Part shown: positions 51,820 to 60,468 of the stretch, one piece after another | Layout of the letters: the number at the start of each line of letters is the position of its first letter | Position numbering within the stretch: the first letter of the stretch is position 1 | DNA from: Halorubrum alkaliphilum | GTDB taxonomy: Archaea; Halobacteriota; Halobacteria; Halobacteriales; Haloferacaceae | Direction of reading: 5' to 3' | Assembly: GCF_017873815.1 (NCBI RefSeq) | Contig: NZ_JAGGKQ010000002.1 | Span: 62,001-126,000, forward strand | Length of the DNA: 64,000 nt | The notes under the pieces: model-generated | The model's database searches: none | Seen by the model: only the letters and a program-made list of their open reading frames with translations | Told to the model about the DNA's origin: nothing | Program-made: the position numbers and the translations under genes

Positions 51820-53275
51820 CTCGACGCCGGATGACGACCGTGGCGACCGCGATCCCGACGGCTCCGACGGTCCCGACGACTCCGACGGTCCCGACGCCGA
51901 GTCCGATGGGGCCGATCCCGGCACCGGAGACCCCGGCGAACCGGCCGTCGCTCCCGTCGTCCGGCGGGGGCGGAAGGTCGAGGGCAACCGTTTCGACGTA
52001 CCGAACGCCCCGATCCGTGTACTCGATCCGGAGCGGGACGGTGTCGGCAACGGAGGCGTTCGCCGCGGCGTGGATCTCGAAGGGAACGAAGTCGCTCTCG
52101 CCGACGACGCCGACGAAGTACGACTCCCCGTCGGCGGTGCCGGCGACGCCGTCGGCGGCGGTCACGTCGACGACGACACCCTCGATCTCGGCGTCGCCCG
52201 TGTTCGCCAGATTGGCGTCGACGACGACACGGTCGGTGCCCTCGTGCGTCACGCTCGCACCCGTGATCGTCGGACGGCCATCCCGTGGCGGGTACGACAG
52301 GTCGCTCTCGGCGGTTCCCGACGCGCCCTCGCCGTCGGGCGAGCCGGCGGACGAGCGGAACGCCGCGGTGACCGTGACGTTCGATCGCCGGTCCAGCGGA
52401 CCGAGGTCGAGGACGACTCGGCGCTCCTCGCCGGGCGCGACGTCCTCGACCACGAACGGACCTGCGTCCACGACGGGAGCTTCTGTGCCGTTCGCGGCCT
52501 CGCCGGCATCCGCATCGCCGACGTCACTCGGCTCATCAGCGTCGCTATCCTCCAAGCCGAGCCCCGACGCCGTCACGCTCACCCGGTCGGTGACGACGGT
52601 CCCGGTGTTGACGACGGTCACGGCGACGGGCGATGCCATCGGGTCCACCGTCTCCTCGTCCGATCCGGTCTCCAGCCCGCCACCGCCGCCGCCGAGCAGT
52701 CCGTCGATACCGCCGACACCGCCGACGTCGACCCCCTCGGCGTCACCGTCGTCCTCTCGGAGGTCTGCCGGCGAGAGGGGGCGAACGCGGAGATCGACCG
52801 CCGTCTCCGCCGGTTCGACATCGACGACGACGTCACGCTGTACTCGGACGACTGGCGGGTCCGAATCCTCGTCCGCGTCGTCGACCGGCTCCGTCGCGGT
52901 CACCTCGACGGTAAGTCGGTGTTCACCCGGGTCGTCGAACGTCGTCCACAGCGTCGCGTCGAGGTCGTCACCCGGCGATAGCGCGCCCGGCGCGGCCGCC
53001 ACATCGTGTATCTCACCGTCGTCGTCGCGGAGCCGGAGTTCGCTCACGTTCGCCGGTTCGGCGCTTCCCGCCGAGCTCGCGACCGTGACGTTCACTGCGG
53101 TTCGCTCACCGACGACCGGCTCTGACGGGTCGACCGCGACCGTATCGACGGTGATCCGCGCGTCGGGGACCCCCACCACACCGCCGGCCACCGCGGTCGC
53201 GGCGAGACAGGCGAGCAAGAGGGCCGTCGTTCGAGTGGATGGCAAAGTCAACAGTTGTAGGGGTTCACGCGACAT
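51812..53275 (-). CDS. exported membrane-anchored protein with CARDB/NEW3-type domains
   Basis: A 487-residue protein. A Sec-type signal peptide (residues about 15-37, TTALLLACLAATAVAGGVVG) precedes two or three immunoglobulin-like beta domains with phrases such as DPSEPVVGERTAVNVTVASS and GTVVTDRVSVTASGLGL that recall CARDB/NEW3 repeats. A C-terminal membrane helix (about 462-481) ends in RRRDV, so the bulk is outside. It overlaps the ABC ATPase by eight bases and is the first gene of the three-gene operon; it may be the extracellular partner of the MacB-type machine. The start at 53275 is next to a TATA-like ACATATATTC. Confidence 0.8.
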   Translation of the reverse strand: MSREPLQLLTLPSTRTTALLLACLAATAVAGGVVGVPDARITVDTVAVDPSEPVVGERTAVNVTVASSAGSAEPANVSELRLRDDDGEIHDVAAAPGALSPGDDLDATLWTTFDDPGEHRLTVEVTATEPVDDADEDSDPPVVRVQRDVVVDVEPAETAVDLRVRPLSPADLREDDGDAEGVDVGGVGGIDGLLGGGGGGLETGSDEETVDPMASPVAVTVVNTGTVVTDRVSVTASGLGLEDSDADEPSDVGDADAGEAANGTEAPVVDAGPFVVEDVAPGEERRVVLDLGPLDRRSNVTVTAAFRSSAGSPDGEGASGTAESDLSYPPRDGRPTITGASVTHEGTDRVVVDANLANTGDAEIEGVVVDVTAADGVAGTADGESYFVGVVGESDFVPFEIHAAANASVADTVPLRIEYTDRGVRYVETVALDLPPPPDDGSDGRFAGVSGAGIGPIGLGVGTVGVVGTVGAVGIAVATVVIRRRDV

Positions 53276-53370
53276 ATATTCGTCGCAGGCGGCGGTCTCG
53301 ACGGTGCGGCGGCGGCCGGGACCGCCGCCCCGGAGACGTACCGGTTACGGATGCTTTTTCAACCGTCCGG

Positions 53371-53378
53371 GGTTATAT
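53371..53378 (+). promoter_or_regulatory. TATA box of the proteasome alpha gene
   Basis: GGTTATAT lies about 45-53 bases before the ATG at 53424, giving a short leader. A second AT-rich TGATAATGAA follows directly. Confidence 0.5.
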
Positions 53379-53423
53379 GCTGATAATGAAAGGACTCGTC
53401 ACCGCGCGAGCGGGTGGGATCTG

Positions 53424-54218
53424 ATGATGGGCGGTAACGACCAGCAGGCGTACGACCGCGGGACCTCGCTGTTCTCGCCCGACGGCCGGATCTATCAGGT
53501 GGAGTACGCCCGCGAGGCGGTCTCGCGCGGCGCGCCGAGCGTCGGGGTCCGGACGGCCGACGGGGTCGTCTTCGTCGCGATGTCACGCGCGAGTTCCACG
53601 CTGATGGAGGCCGAGAGCATCGAGAAGCTCCACAAGCTCGATGACCACCTCGGCACCGCGAGTGCCGGTCACGTCGCCGATGCCCGCCAGCTGATCGACC
53701 TCGCGCGCCGCCAGTCGCAGGGCAACCGCCTCCGCTACGGCGAGCCCGTCGGCGTCGAGACGCTGACGAAGTTCATCACGGACCACATCCAAGAGAACAC
53801 CCAGCGCGGCGGCACCCGGCCGTACGGCGCGGCGCTGCTCATCGGCGGCATCGAGGACGGCGAGCCCTGTCTCTTCGCGGCCGACCCGTCGGGGACGCCC
53901 AACGAGTGGAAGGCGACCGTCATCGGCGGCGGCCGCAAGGAGATACAGAGCCACCTCGAAGAGGAGTGGACCGAGGACCTCTCGCTTTCGGCAGGTATCG
54001 AGCTCGGCGTGGCCGCGTTGGCCGCCCACGACGACGAGTTCGTCCCCGGCGATCTCGCGGTCGCGACGATCACCGAGGCGGACGGCTACCGAACCGTTCC
54101 CGGAGACGATGTCGCCGACGCGTTCGAGGCTGCCGGGCTGACGACGGAGGACGCTGACGCCTCGGACGCCGAGGACGCTGACGACGACGACGCTGACACC
54201 GCTGACGACGAGGAGTAA
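53424..54218 (+). CDS. psmA: proteasome subunit alpha
   Basis: A 264-residue alpha subunit of the 20S proteasome. The N-terminal helix and YDRGTSLFSPDGRIYQVEYAREAV (proteasome alpha signature) are diagnostic; RGAPSVGVRTADGVVF and RPYGAALLIGGIEDGEPCLF follow. The acidic C-terminal tail (DADASDAEDADDDDADTADDEE, here partly quoted) of about 25 residues is a haloarchaeal trait. The N-terminal Met-Gly-Gly start is not processed like the beta subunit. The start is one of two adjacent ATG codons (53424/53427). The beta subunit is not in the window. Confidence 0.95.
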   Translation: MMGGNDQQAYDRGTSLFSPDGRIYQVEYAREAVSRGAPSVGVRTADGVVFVAMSRASSTLMEAESIEKLHKLDDHLGTASAGHVADARQLIDLARRQSQGNRLRYGEPVGVETLTKFITDHIQENTQRGGTRPYGAALLIGGIEDGEPCLFAADPSGTPNEWKATVIGGGRKEIQSHLEEEWTEDLSLSAGIELGVAALAAHDDEFVPGDLAVATITEADGYRTVPGDDVADAFEAAGLTTEDADASDAEDADDDDADTADDEE

Positions 54219-54254
54219 CCCCGTTGCCGTTCGGTGAACCTGACTCCTCGTGGT

Positions 54255-56870
54255 TCACCGTTCTTCCAAGATCGCCTCAATCTCCGCGAGCACCGACGGG
54301 TCATCCGTGATCGCACTCCGAAGGACCGCTCCCACGTCTTGTCGCTCGGCGGACCACGTCGCCGTCGACGGTTCGAGCACCGCGTTCTCGGCGACGTACT
54401 CGATCGCGGGACGGTGTTCGGCGTAGGGGGCGTCGGCGACCGCATCGACCGAGAACGGGTCACCGTTCAGCGTCGGAACCAGTCCCTGGTCGACGAGCAG
54501 CGACGCGACCACCGGTGACCGGAACGCCTCGGCGACCGAGAGCGCCTCGCCGAGCAGCTCGGTGTTGGGATTGACGACGACGTACGAGGCGTACACGCCC
54601 GTGTACGATCCCGCGGGACCGGCCGGGGCCGGCATCATCCCGATGTCCTCGCGCTCCGCCTCGGAAAAGAACGACTCGTAGGTCGAGAGGGGGACCCGAG
54701 CGGCGATCGCGTTCTCGTCTGCGAACGTATATACGGGATCGATCACGTCGAACTCGAGCACGCTTTCGGCGCTGGCTCGTTCGACCCCGGAGCCGGAACG
54801 GTCCCCGCCGAGGACGAGGTCGTGGAGGACGTTTGCCGCCTCGACGCCGTCGGCGTCGGCGACGGTGACCGGGTCGCCGTCGGCGGGACGACTCCCGTCG
54901 GTCTCGTAGTATGACCCGCCGAACGCGGCGAGGACTTCCGAGAACGGCCGTGGGACCGACTGTCGACCGCCCGCCCACACGAACCCCTGATCCCGTCGGA
55001 ACGCGGCGACGATCGACGACCACTCGCTCCACGTCGGCGGGTCGGTCATCCACGCCTCGAAGGTGGATTCGTCGTCGATCTCGCGGAATGCGGATTTCCG
55101 ATAGGCCACCGTTTCCGGTATGAACCCGTACGGCAGCGCGTGGACCGCACCGTCCTCGGGGTTTCGGCTCATCCGTTCGAGGGCGGGGAACGACTCGCCG
55201 AGGACATCGCCGATCGGGTGATCGTCCGCGTACCGTGAGAGCGGCTCCGTCGCCCCCGCTCGAACGACCCGTGTGAGCTCGTCGGTGTTCACGAGGAGGA
55301 GGTCAGGCACGTCGTCGCCGCCCTCCACGCCCGCCAGATACCGATCGATCCGATCCGGGTCGTTGAACCGGTCGTCGAGCGCGACGTCTATCTCGGCAGG
55401 GATATCGACGTCCTCGATCGCTTCGGGAAGCGTCTCGAGATCGGTGCCGAACCGAGCGCCTATCGTAACGGTGCCGCCGGTGACTTCGAGCGAGGGTTCC
55501 CCGTCGTCGTCCGAGTCGGTCGCCGATGCTCCCGATGACGGATCGGCGACCGCCCCCGAGCCGTCACCGGTCAGGTCGTCGCCGAACACCTGGATGGCCC
55601 CGTAGGCGACCCCCCCGATCCCGACGGTGCCGACCCCGTATTTGAGAAACGATCGGCGCGACCCGGCGGAGCCCGACGCCGGGTCCGTTGTGCCGTCGAC
55701 GGGGGTGGTGGATCCCGTGCCGACACTTCCGTCATCGGCCGCGGTCGGCTCTCCGCCGTCGGCCGGGTTCGAACCCTTGCCGTCGGCCGGGTTCGAACCC
55801 TTGTCGTCGGCCGGGTTCGACCCGTCCGTGCCCGCCATGGCGTCGTCGGCTTCGCCGTCCGAAGGATCACGGTCTTCCCCGTCGGTAGAGTCGCCGTCAC
55901 TCCCGCTCTTCTCCTCGGTGGCGGTCTCCTCGGAGGACCCCGGCGCACTCGGCGCGACCGTGGCCGCGAGCGCGTCGGCCTCGCGATCGCCCACGCCGAC
56001 GGAGGGAACCGCATCGAGAAGGTCCCGACCGAGCGGGTACGTCGTCGATTGGCGTGTCTCGGGGTCCGTGTCCGCCGCTCGCCGTATCGGCCGCACCGCG
56101 TCATCGGGGAGCTCGTCCGCGAGCGTGTCGACGTCGAATCCCTCGCGTATCGCGGCCGCAAGCGCGGTCGTGTCGCGGTCGGTCACGCTCTCGGCGGGGG
56201 CCCCCTCGTCGTTCGCGGGGTCGGGACTCATTTCCTCGAACGGTCGCGAGCCGGACAGAACGGCGGCGGCGAGGACGCCGATCCGGTACACGTCGGTTCG
56301 ACGACTCGCGTGGTCGCCGTCGAGCTGCTCGGGGGCGGTGAACGGCGTGACGGGCGGCTCCTCGACGAGCCGGCTCAGTCCCCAGTCGCCGACCACCGCG
56401 ACGGGACCGTCGTCGTCGACCCGGAAGGAGAGACAGTCCGGGTGGATCCCGAGGTGCGCGGGCGTCGAACCGTACCGACCGTAGGTGCGAAGCACCTCAC
56501 AGATGTCCGAGAGCAACTCCCCGCGGGTCCGGAGGTCGCAGGCGGTCGCGATCGCGAGGGTGTCACCGGTCGCCCACGCCGCCAACTCCTCGGGGACGTA
56601 CTCGACGGCGACCCACGGTTCGGGGTCGGTCCCCCAGTCGCGAAGCGTCCGCACCGTCCGACGCTCGTCGACGGACGACCATTGGCGAGCGAGCGAGTCG
56701 AACCGGTCGTACTGGTCGCTCGAGATCTCGCCCGTCGGCGTCCGGATCGCGACCGGGGATCCCGCCTCGTCGGTCCCGCGGTACGTCGTCCATCGGGAGG
56801 TCGTTCCGACGAGTTCACCGACGGACCACGAACCGTGGCGCCCCTCCAGCGGCCCCTTGAGCGCAGTCAT
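54255..56870 (-). CDS. degenerate protein kinase - Tat-like anchor - solute-binding protein fusion
   Basis: An 871-residue protein with an unusual order of domains. Residues about 10-285 look like a eukaryotic-type protein kinase: GELVGTTSRWTTYRG (Gly-rich loop region), PVAIRTPTG (the ATP-binding Lys replaced by R43), HLGIHPDCLSF (HRD replaced by HLG at 139-141 and the Asn by Cys), VGDWGLSRL (DFG as DWG, 162-164), APEQL (179-183), TDVYRIGVLAAAVLSG (192-207) and R273. The missing catalytic Asp makes it a probable pseudokinase. Residues 290-403 are an acidic linker with GSNPAD repeats. SRRSFLK (404-410) plus a hydrophobic run to about 430 is a Tat-like motif in an internal position. Residues 460-871 are an ABC-type extracellular solute-binding domain. 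The expected topology is kinase inside, binder outside. The start at 56870 (MTALKGPLEGR) is the first near the kinase fold. Confidence 0.8.
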   Translation of the reverse strand: MTALKGPLEGRHGSWSVGELVGTTSRWTTYRGTDEAGSPVAIRTPTGEISSDQYDRFDSLARQWSSVDERRTVRTLRDWGTDPEPWVAVEYVPEELAAWATGDTLAIATACDLRTRGELLSDICEVLRTYGRYGSTPAHLGIHPDCLSFRVDDDGPVAVVGDWGLSRLVEEPPVTPFTAPEQLDGDHASRRTDVYRIGVLAAAVLSGSRPFEEMSPDPANDEGAPAESVTDRDTTALAAAIREGFDVDTLADELPDDAVRPIRRAADTDPETRQSTTYPLGRDLLDAVPSVGVGDREADALAATVAPSAPGSSEETATEEKSGSDGDSTDGEDRDPSDGEADDAMAGTDGSNPADDKGSNPADGKGSNPADGGEPTAADDGSVGTGSTTPVDGTTDPASGSAGSRRSFLKYGVGTVGIGGVAYGAIQVFGDDLTGDGSGAVADPSSGASATDSDDDGEPSLEVTGGTVTIGARFGTDLETLPEAIEDVDIPAEIDVALDDRFNDPDRIDRYLAGVEGGDDVPDLLLVNTDELTRVVRAGATEPLSRYADDHPIGDVLGESFPALERMSRNPEDGAVHALPYGFIPETVAYRKSAFREIDDESTFEAWMTDPPTWSEWSSIVAAFRRDQGFVWAGGRQSVPRPFSEVLAAFGGSYYETDGSRPADGDPVTVADADGVEAANVLHDLVLGGDRSGSGVERASAESVLEFDVIDPVYTFADENAIAARVPLSTYESFFSEAEREDIGMMPAPAGPAGSYTGVYASYVVVNPNTELLGEALSVAEAFRSPVVASLLVDQGLVPTLNGDPFSVDAVADAPYAEHRPAIEYVAENAVLEPSTATWSAERQDVGAVLRSAITDDPSVLAEIEAILEER
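55756..55827. repeat. 24-base repeat in the kinase-binder linker
   Basis: Three consecutive in-frame units of 24 bases encode GSNPADDK/GSNPADGK/GSNPADGG. The first two units (55756-55779 and 55780-55803) are identical and the third (55804-55827) has diverged. Confidence 0.9.
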
Positions 56871-57140
56871 ACTGCCACGTTCCTCGTGGTTCGTAATAAC
56901 GGTCCGGCATCGGTTCCGCGTCCGCTCCCCCTCCCGTGCCGACCTAGCCACGCGCCCGTCGGACCGTACTGATACGACAATATATAAACGGGTGGGATAG
57001 GGGTGGATCTCCGGTACGTCACTGTATGTGAATAGTCAACACTATTCGCGTATTGGAACCGTTCAGTCGTGCGTTTTCGTCGATATAACTGGCTTCGGCG
57101 TCGGTGGGTCCTAGCTCCGCCCCGGGAGCGGGTAGCGACA

Positions 57141-57150
57141 TATTTATATA
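57141..57150 (+). promoter_or_regulatory. TATA box of the thermosome gene
   Basis: TATTTATATA ends 24 bases before the ATG at 57175, as expected for a strong, short-leader archaeal promoter; the match to a heat-shock type haloarchaeal cct promoter is from memory. Confidence 0.75.
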
Positions 57151-57174
57151 GAATCACAATCAATCAAGCGTTGT

Positions 57175-58833
57175 ATGAGTCAGCGAATGCAGCAGGGTCA
57201 GCCGATGGTCATCATGGGGGACGACGCCCAGCGCGTGAAGGACAAGGACGCGCAGGAGTACAACATCTCCGCGGCACGCGGCGTCGCCGAGGCGGTACGT
57301 TCGACGCTCGGGCCGAAAGGGATGGACAAGATGCTCGTCGACTCGATGGGCGACGTCACCATCACGAACGACGGCGTCACCATCCTCCAGACGATGGACA
57401 TCGACAACCCGACGGCCGAGATGATAGTCGAGGTCGCCGAGACCCAGGAGGACGAGGCCGGCGACGGCACGACCAGCGCGGTCGCCATCGCGGGTGAGCT
57501 GCTGAAGAACGCCGAGGACCTCCTCGAACAGGACATCCACCCGACGGCGGTCATCAAGGGCTTCAACCTCGCGAGCGAGTACGCCCGCGAACAGGTCGAC
57601 GAGCTCGCAACCGAGATCGACGCCGAGGACACGGCAACGCTCAAAAGCGTCGCCGAAACGTCCATGACCGGCAAGGGCGCGGAGCTCGAAAAGGAAGTCC
57701 TCGCCGACCTGATCGTCCGCGCGATCCAGGGCGTCACCGTCGAGGCCGACGACGGCTCCCACGTCGTCGATCTCGCGAACCTCAACATCGAGACCCGTAC
57801 CGGTCGCTCGGCGAGCGAGTCGCGGCTCGTCTCCGGGGCGGTGATCGACAAGGATCCGGTTCACGACGACATGCCGACCGACTTCGAGGACGCGAACGTC
57901 CTCCTCCTCAACGACGCCATCGAGGTCGAGGAGGCCGACGTCGACACCGCAGTCAACGTCGAGTCGCCCGACCAGCTCCAGCGCTTCCTCGATCAGGAGG
58001 AGGAACAGCTGCGCGAGAAGGTCGACCAGATCGTCGAGAGCGGCGCGGACGTCGTCTTCTGCCAGAAGGGGATCGACGACCTCGCCCAGCACTACCTCGC
58101 GAAAGAGGGGATCCTCGCGGTCCGCCGGACGAAGAAGTCCGACATGACGTTCCTCAAGAACGTCCTCGATTCGGTCATCGTCACCGACATCGACTCGCTG
58201 TCGAGCGAGGACGTCGCGCCCGGAACGGTTCAGCGTGACACCGCGGAGGAGCTGTTCCACGTCGAGGGGCCCGACGCCCACGGCGCGACGCTACTGCTGT
58301 ACGGTTCCACCGAACACGTCGTTGACGAACTCGAACGCGGCGTCAACGACGCGATCGATGTCGTCGCGACCACCGTCTCCGACGGCCGGACGCTCCCGGG
58401 CGGCGGTGCCATCGAGGTCGAACTCGCTCGTCGACTCCGGGACTACGCCGACTCCGTCTCCGGTCGCGAGCAACTCGCCGTCGAGGCGTTTGCCGACTCA
58501 CTGGAGCTTATTCCGCGTGTGCTCGCCGAGAACGCAGGGCTCGACTCCATCGACCTGCTCGTCGACCTCCGTGCGGCCCACGACGCGGGCGACGAGAACG
58601 CCGGCCTCAACGTGTTCAGCGGTGAGGTCGAGGACACGTTCGACGCGGGCGTCGTCGAGACGGCCCACGCCAAGGAGCAGGCGATCGCCTCTGCTGCCGA
58701 GGCCGCGAACCTCGTCCTGAAAATCGACGACATCATCTCGGCGGGCGACCTGTCCACCTCGGGCGGCGACGACGAGGGTGGTGCGCCCGGCGGCGGCATG
58801 GGCGGTATGGGCGGCATGGGCGGCGCGATGTGA
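57175..58833 (+). CDS. thsA: thermosome subunit (group II chaperonin)
   Basis: A 552-residue chaperonin subunit that folds proteins with ATP in a double-ring cage. VRSTLGPKGMDKMLVDSMGDVTITNDGVTIL (41-71, partly quoted: STLGPKGMDKMLVD) and AGDGTTSA (95-102) form the nucleotide site. The C-terminal GGAPGGGMGGMGGMGGAM tail is the flexible Gly/Met tail of the family. One subunit gene of probably several in the genome; which paralog (alpha, beta or gamma) it is cannot be told. The ATG at 57175 gives the usual acidic N-terminus. Confidence 0.95.
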   Translation: MSQRMQQGQPMVIMGDDAQRVKDKDAQEYNISAARGVAEAVRSTLGPKGMDKMLVDSMGDVTITNDGVTILQTMDIDNPTAEMIVEVAETQEDEAGDGTTSAVAIAGELLKNAEDLLEQDIHPTAVIKGFNLASEYAREQVDELATEIDAEDTATLKSVAETSMTGKGAELEKEVLADLIVRAIQGVTVEADDGSHVVDLANLNIETRTGRSASESRLVSGAVIDKDPVHDDMPTDFEDANVLLLNDAIEVEEADVDTAVNVESPDQLQRFLDQEEEQLREKVDQIVESGADVVFCQKGIDDLAQHYLAKEGILAVRRTKKSDMTFLKNVLDSVIVTDIDSLSSEDVAPGTVQRDTAEELFHVEGPDAHGATLLLYGSTEHVVDELERGVNDAIDVVATTVSDGRTLPGGGAIEVELARRLRDYADSVSGREQLAVEAFADSLELIPRVLAENAGLDSIDLLVDLRAAHDAGDENAGLNVFSGEVEDTFDAGVVETAHAKEQAIASAAEAANLVLKIDDIISAGDLSTSGGDDEGGAPGGGMGGMGGMGGAM

Positions 58834-58959
58834 CGTCCGGGAACGAGGATCTCACCCGACCGCCGACGGCCGTTCGCATCCGACCGACGCGCCGAGAGAA
58901 TTATTCCCTGCGATAATCGGAAGCAAACCGTCTTGTTTCCGTGCTCTTTTTTCCTCGTA

Positions 58960-60399
58960 ATGACCGGCAAAGGGGCCGTTTCCGTTCTCTACATCAACGA
59001 CGATCCCGAGCTTCTGGAGTTGGTTTCGAGCCGACTCGAACGCGAGGACGAACGGATCAACGTTCGGGCCGTGGAGTCGGTAGAACGGGCGAAGGCCGTT
59101 CGTTCGCGTCACGGCGCAGACTGTATCCTGAGCGATCAACATATGCCGGGGCAGACCGGGCTTCAGTATCTCCGTTCGATCCGTGAGGACGGGGACGAGA
59201 TTCCCTTCATCCTCTTCACGAAGACGGGCGACGAGAGAGTCGCGAGCGAGAGCATCAGCGCGGGCATCACCGACTACGTGATCCAGCGAGCCATCGGCGA
59301 CCCGTCCGCGCTTCTGGCTCGGAAGATCCTCTCGGCCGTCGAACACGACCGCGCCCGTCGCCGGGCGGAGCAAACGGACCGGAAACTCCGGTCAGTTGCC
59401 GAAGCGACCGATGACGCGCTGTTCATCTTCTCGCCGGACTGGCAGGAGCTCCACTTCATCAACTCCGCGTACGAGACCGTCTTCGGTCAGTCGACCGAGG
59501 AGATCCGCCCCGACCCGCAGGCGTTTCTCGAGCAGGTACGCTCCGAGGACGTCGATCACGTCACAGAGGCGATGGGTCGAGTCTCGGACGGTGAGGCCGT
59601 CCGGATCGAGTATCGCGTGGAACGCTCCGCGGAGATCGAAGCGTGGGTCGAATCGCGGTGTATTCCGGTCACGGACGACTCGGAGGAGATAGAGTTCATC
59701 AGTGGGTTCAGCCGGGACATCACCGATCGGAAGTACTACGAACAGAGCCTCGTCGAGAAGAACGAGCGGCTGGAACGATTCGCCTCGACCGTCGCACATG
59801 ACCTCCGAAACCCACTGAACGTCGCCGACGGGAACCTCGATCTCGCGAGGACTGAGCACGACAGTCCGTACCTCGAAACCTGTGCGGGGGCTCTGGCCCG
59901 GATGGACGACCTCATCGACGATCTGTTGTCGCTCGCGAAGGAGGGCTCGACGATCGACGAGCTGACGCCCATCGCGTTCGAGTCGCTGGTTCGATCGAGT
60001 CGAGAGAACGTGCGGTCGTCGGAGGCTAGCATCGATGTCGAGGAGTCGGAGGTGGTCCGATGTGACCCCGGCCGAACGATCGAGGCGCTCGAGAACCTGT
60101 TCCGTAACGCCGTCGAGCACGGCGGTGGAGACGTCACGATAACTGCGGGCGTCCTCGATGACGGGGACGAGGACGGGTTCTACGTCGAGGACGACGGGCG
60201 GGGTATCCCGCCGTCCGAGCGGGAGGCCGTCTTCGAGCGGGGACACACCACGTCGGATCACGGGACCGGATTTGGGCTCGCGATCGTCGACCAGATCGTC
60301 GCCGCACACGGGTGGGAGATCGAGGTAGCGGAAGGGTCGGACGTGGGCGCGCGGTTCGAGGTCACCGGCGTCGAGTTCGCGGACGACGGCTGGGCGTAG
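58960..60399 (+). CDS. soluble receiver-PAS-histidine kinase
   Basis: A 479-residue signalling protein without membrane segments. Residues 7-125 are a receiver domain with phospho-acceptor D59 (CILSDQHMPG) and K88 (ILFTKTGD). A PAS domain follows (about 140-260, ITDRK end). The HisKA helix carries H280 in FASTVAHDLRNPLNVADG, and the ATPase part shows the N box NLFRNAVEHGGG, VEDDGRGIPPSERE (G1) and DHGTGFGLAIVDQIVAAHGW (G2). Receiver-first hybrid kinases of this layout are common in haloarchaea; the receiver's own partner is not encoded nearby. I start at 58960 (MTGKGAVSVLYINDD); a longer frame begins at 58933. Confidence 0.9.
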   Translation: MTGKGAVSVLYINDDPELLELVSSRLEREDERINVRAVESVERAKAVRSRHGADCILSDQHMPGQTGLQYLRSIREDGDEIPFILFTKTGDERVASESISAGITDYVIQRAIGDPSALLARKILSAVEHDRARRRAEQTDRKLRSVAEATDDALFIFSPDWQELHFINSAYETVFGQSTEEIRPDPQAFLEQVRSEDVDHVTEAMGRVSDGEAVRIEYRVERSAEIEAWVESRCIPVTDDSEEIEFISGFSRDITDRKYYEQSLVEKNERLERFASTVAHDLRNPLNVADGNLDLARTEHDSPYLETCAGALARMDDLIDDLLSLAKEGSTIDELTPIAFESLVRSSRENVRSSEASIDVEESEVVRCDPGRTIEALENLFRNAVEHGGGDVTITAGVLDDGDEDGFYVEDDGRGIPPSEREAVFERGHTTSDHGTGFGLAIVDQIVAAHGWEIEVAEGSDVGARFEVTGVEFADDGWA

Positions 60400-60468
60400 C
60401 GGTTCAGTTCGCGCGCTGGAAGCGGAGCGCTTCAGCACTCATAAGTACCCGACGGCAAATTCTGCGAC

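Noticed and set aside
50648-52981. A 777-codon plus-strand frame across the ABC operon
   Set aside because: It crosses three well-supported minus-strand genes and has a Ser/Arg-rich shadow composition.
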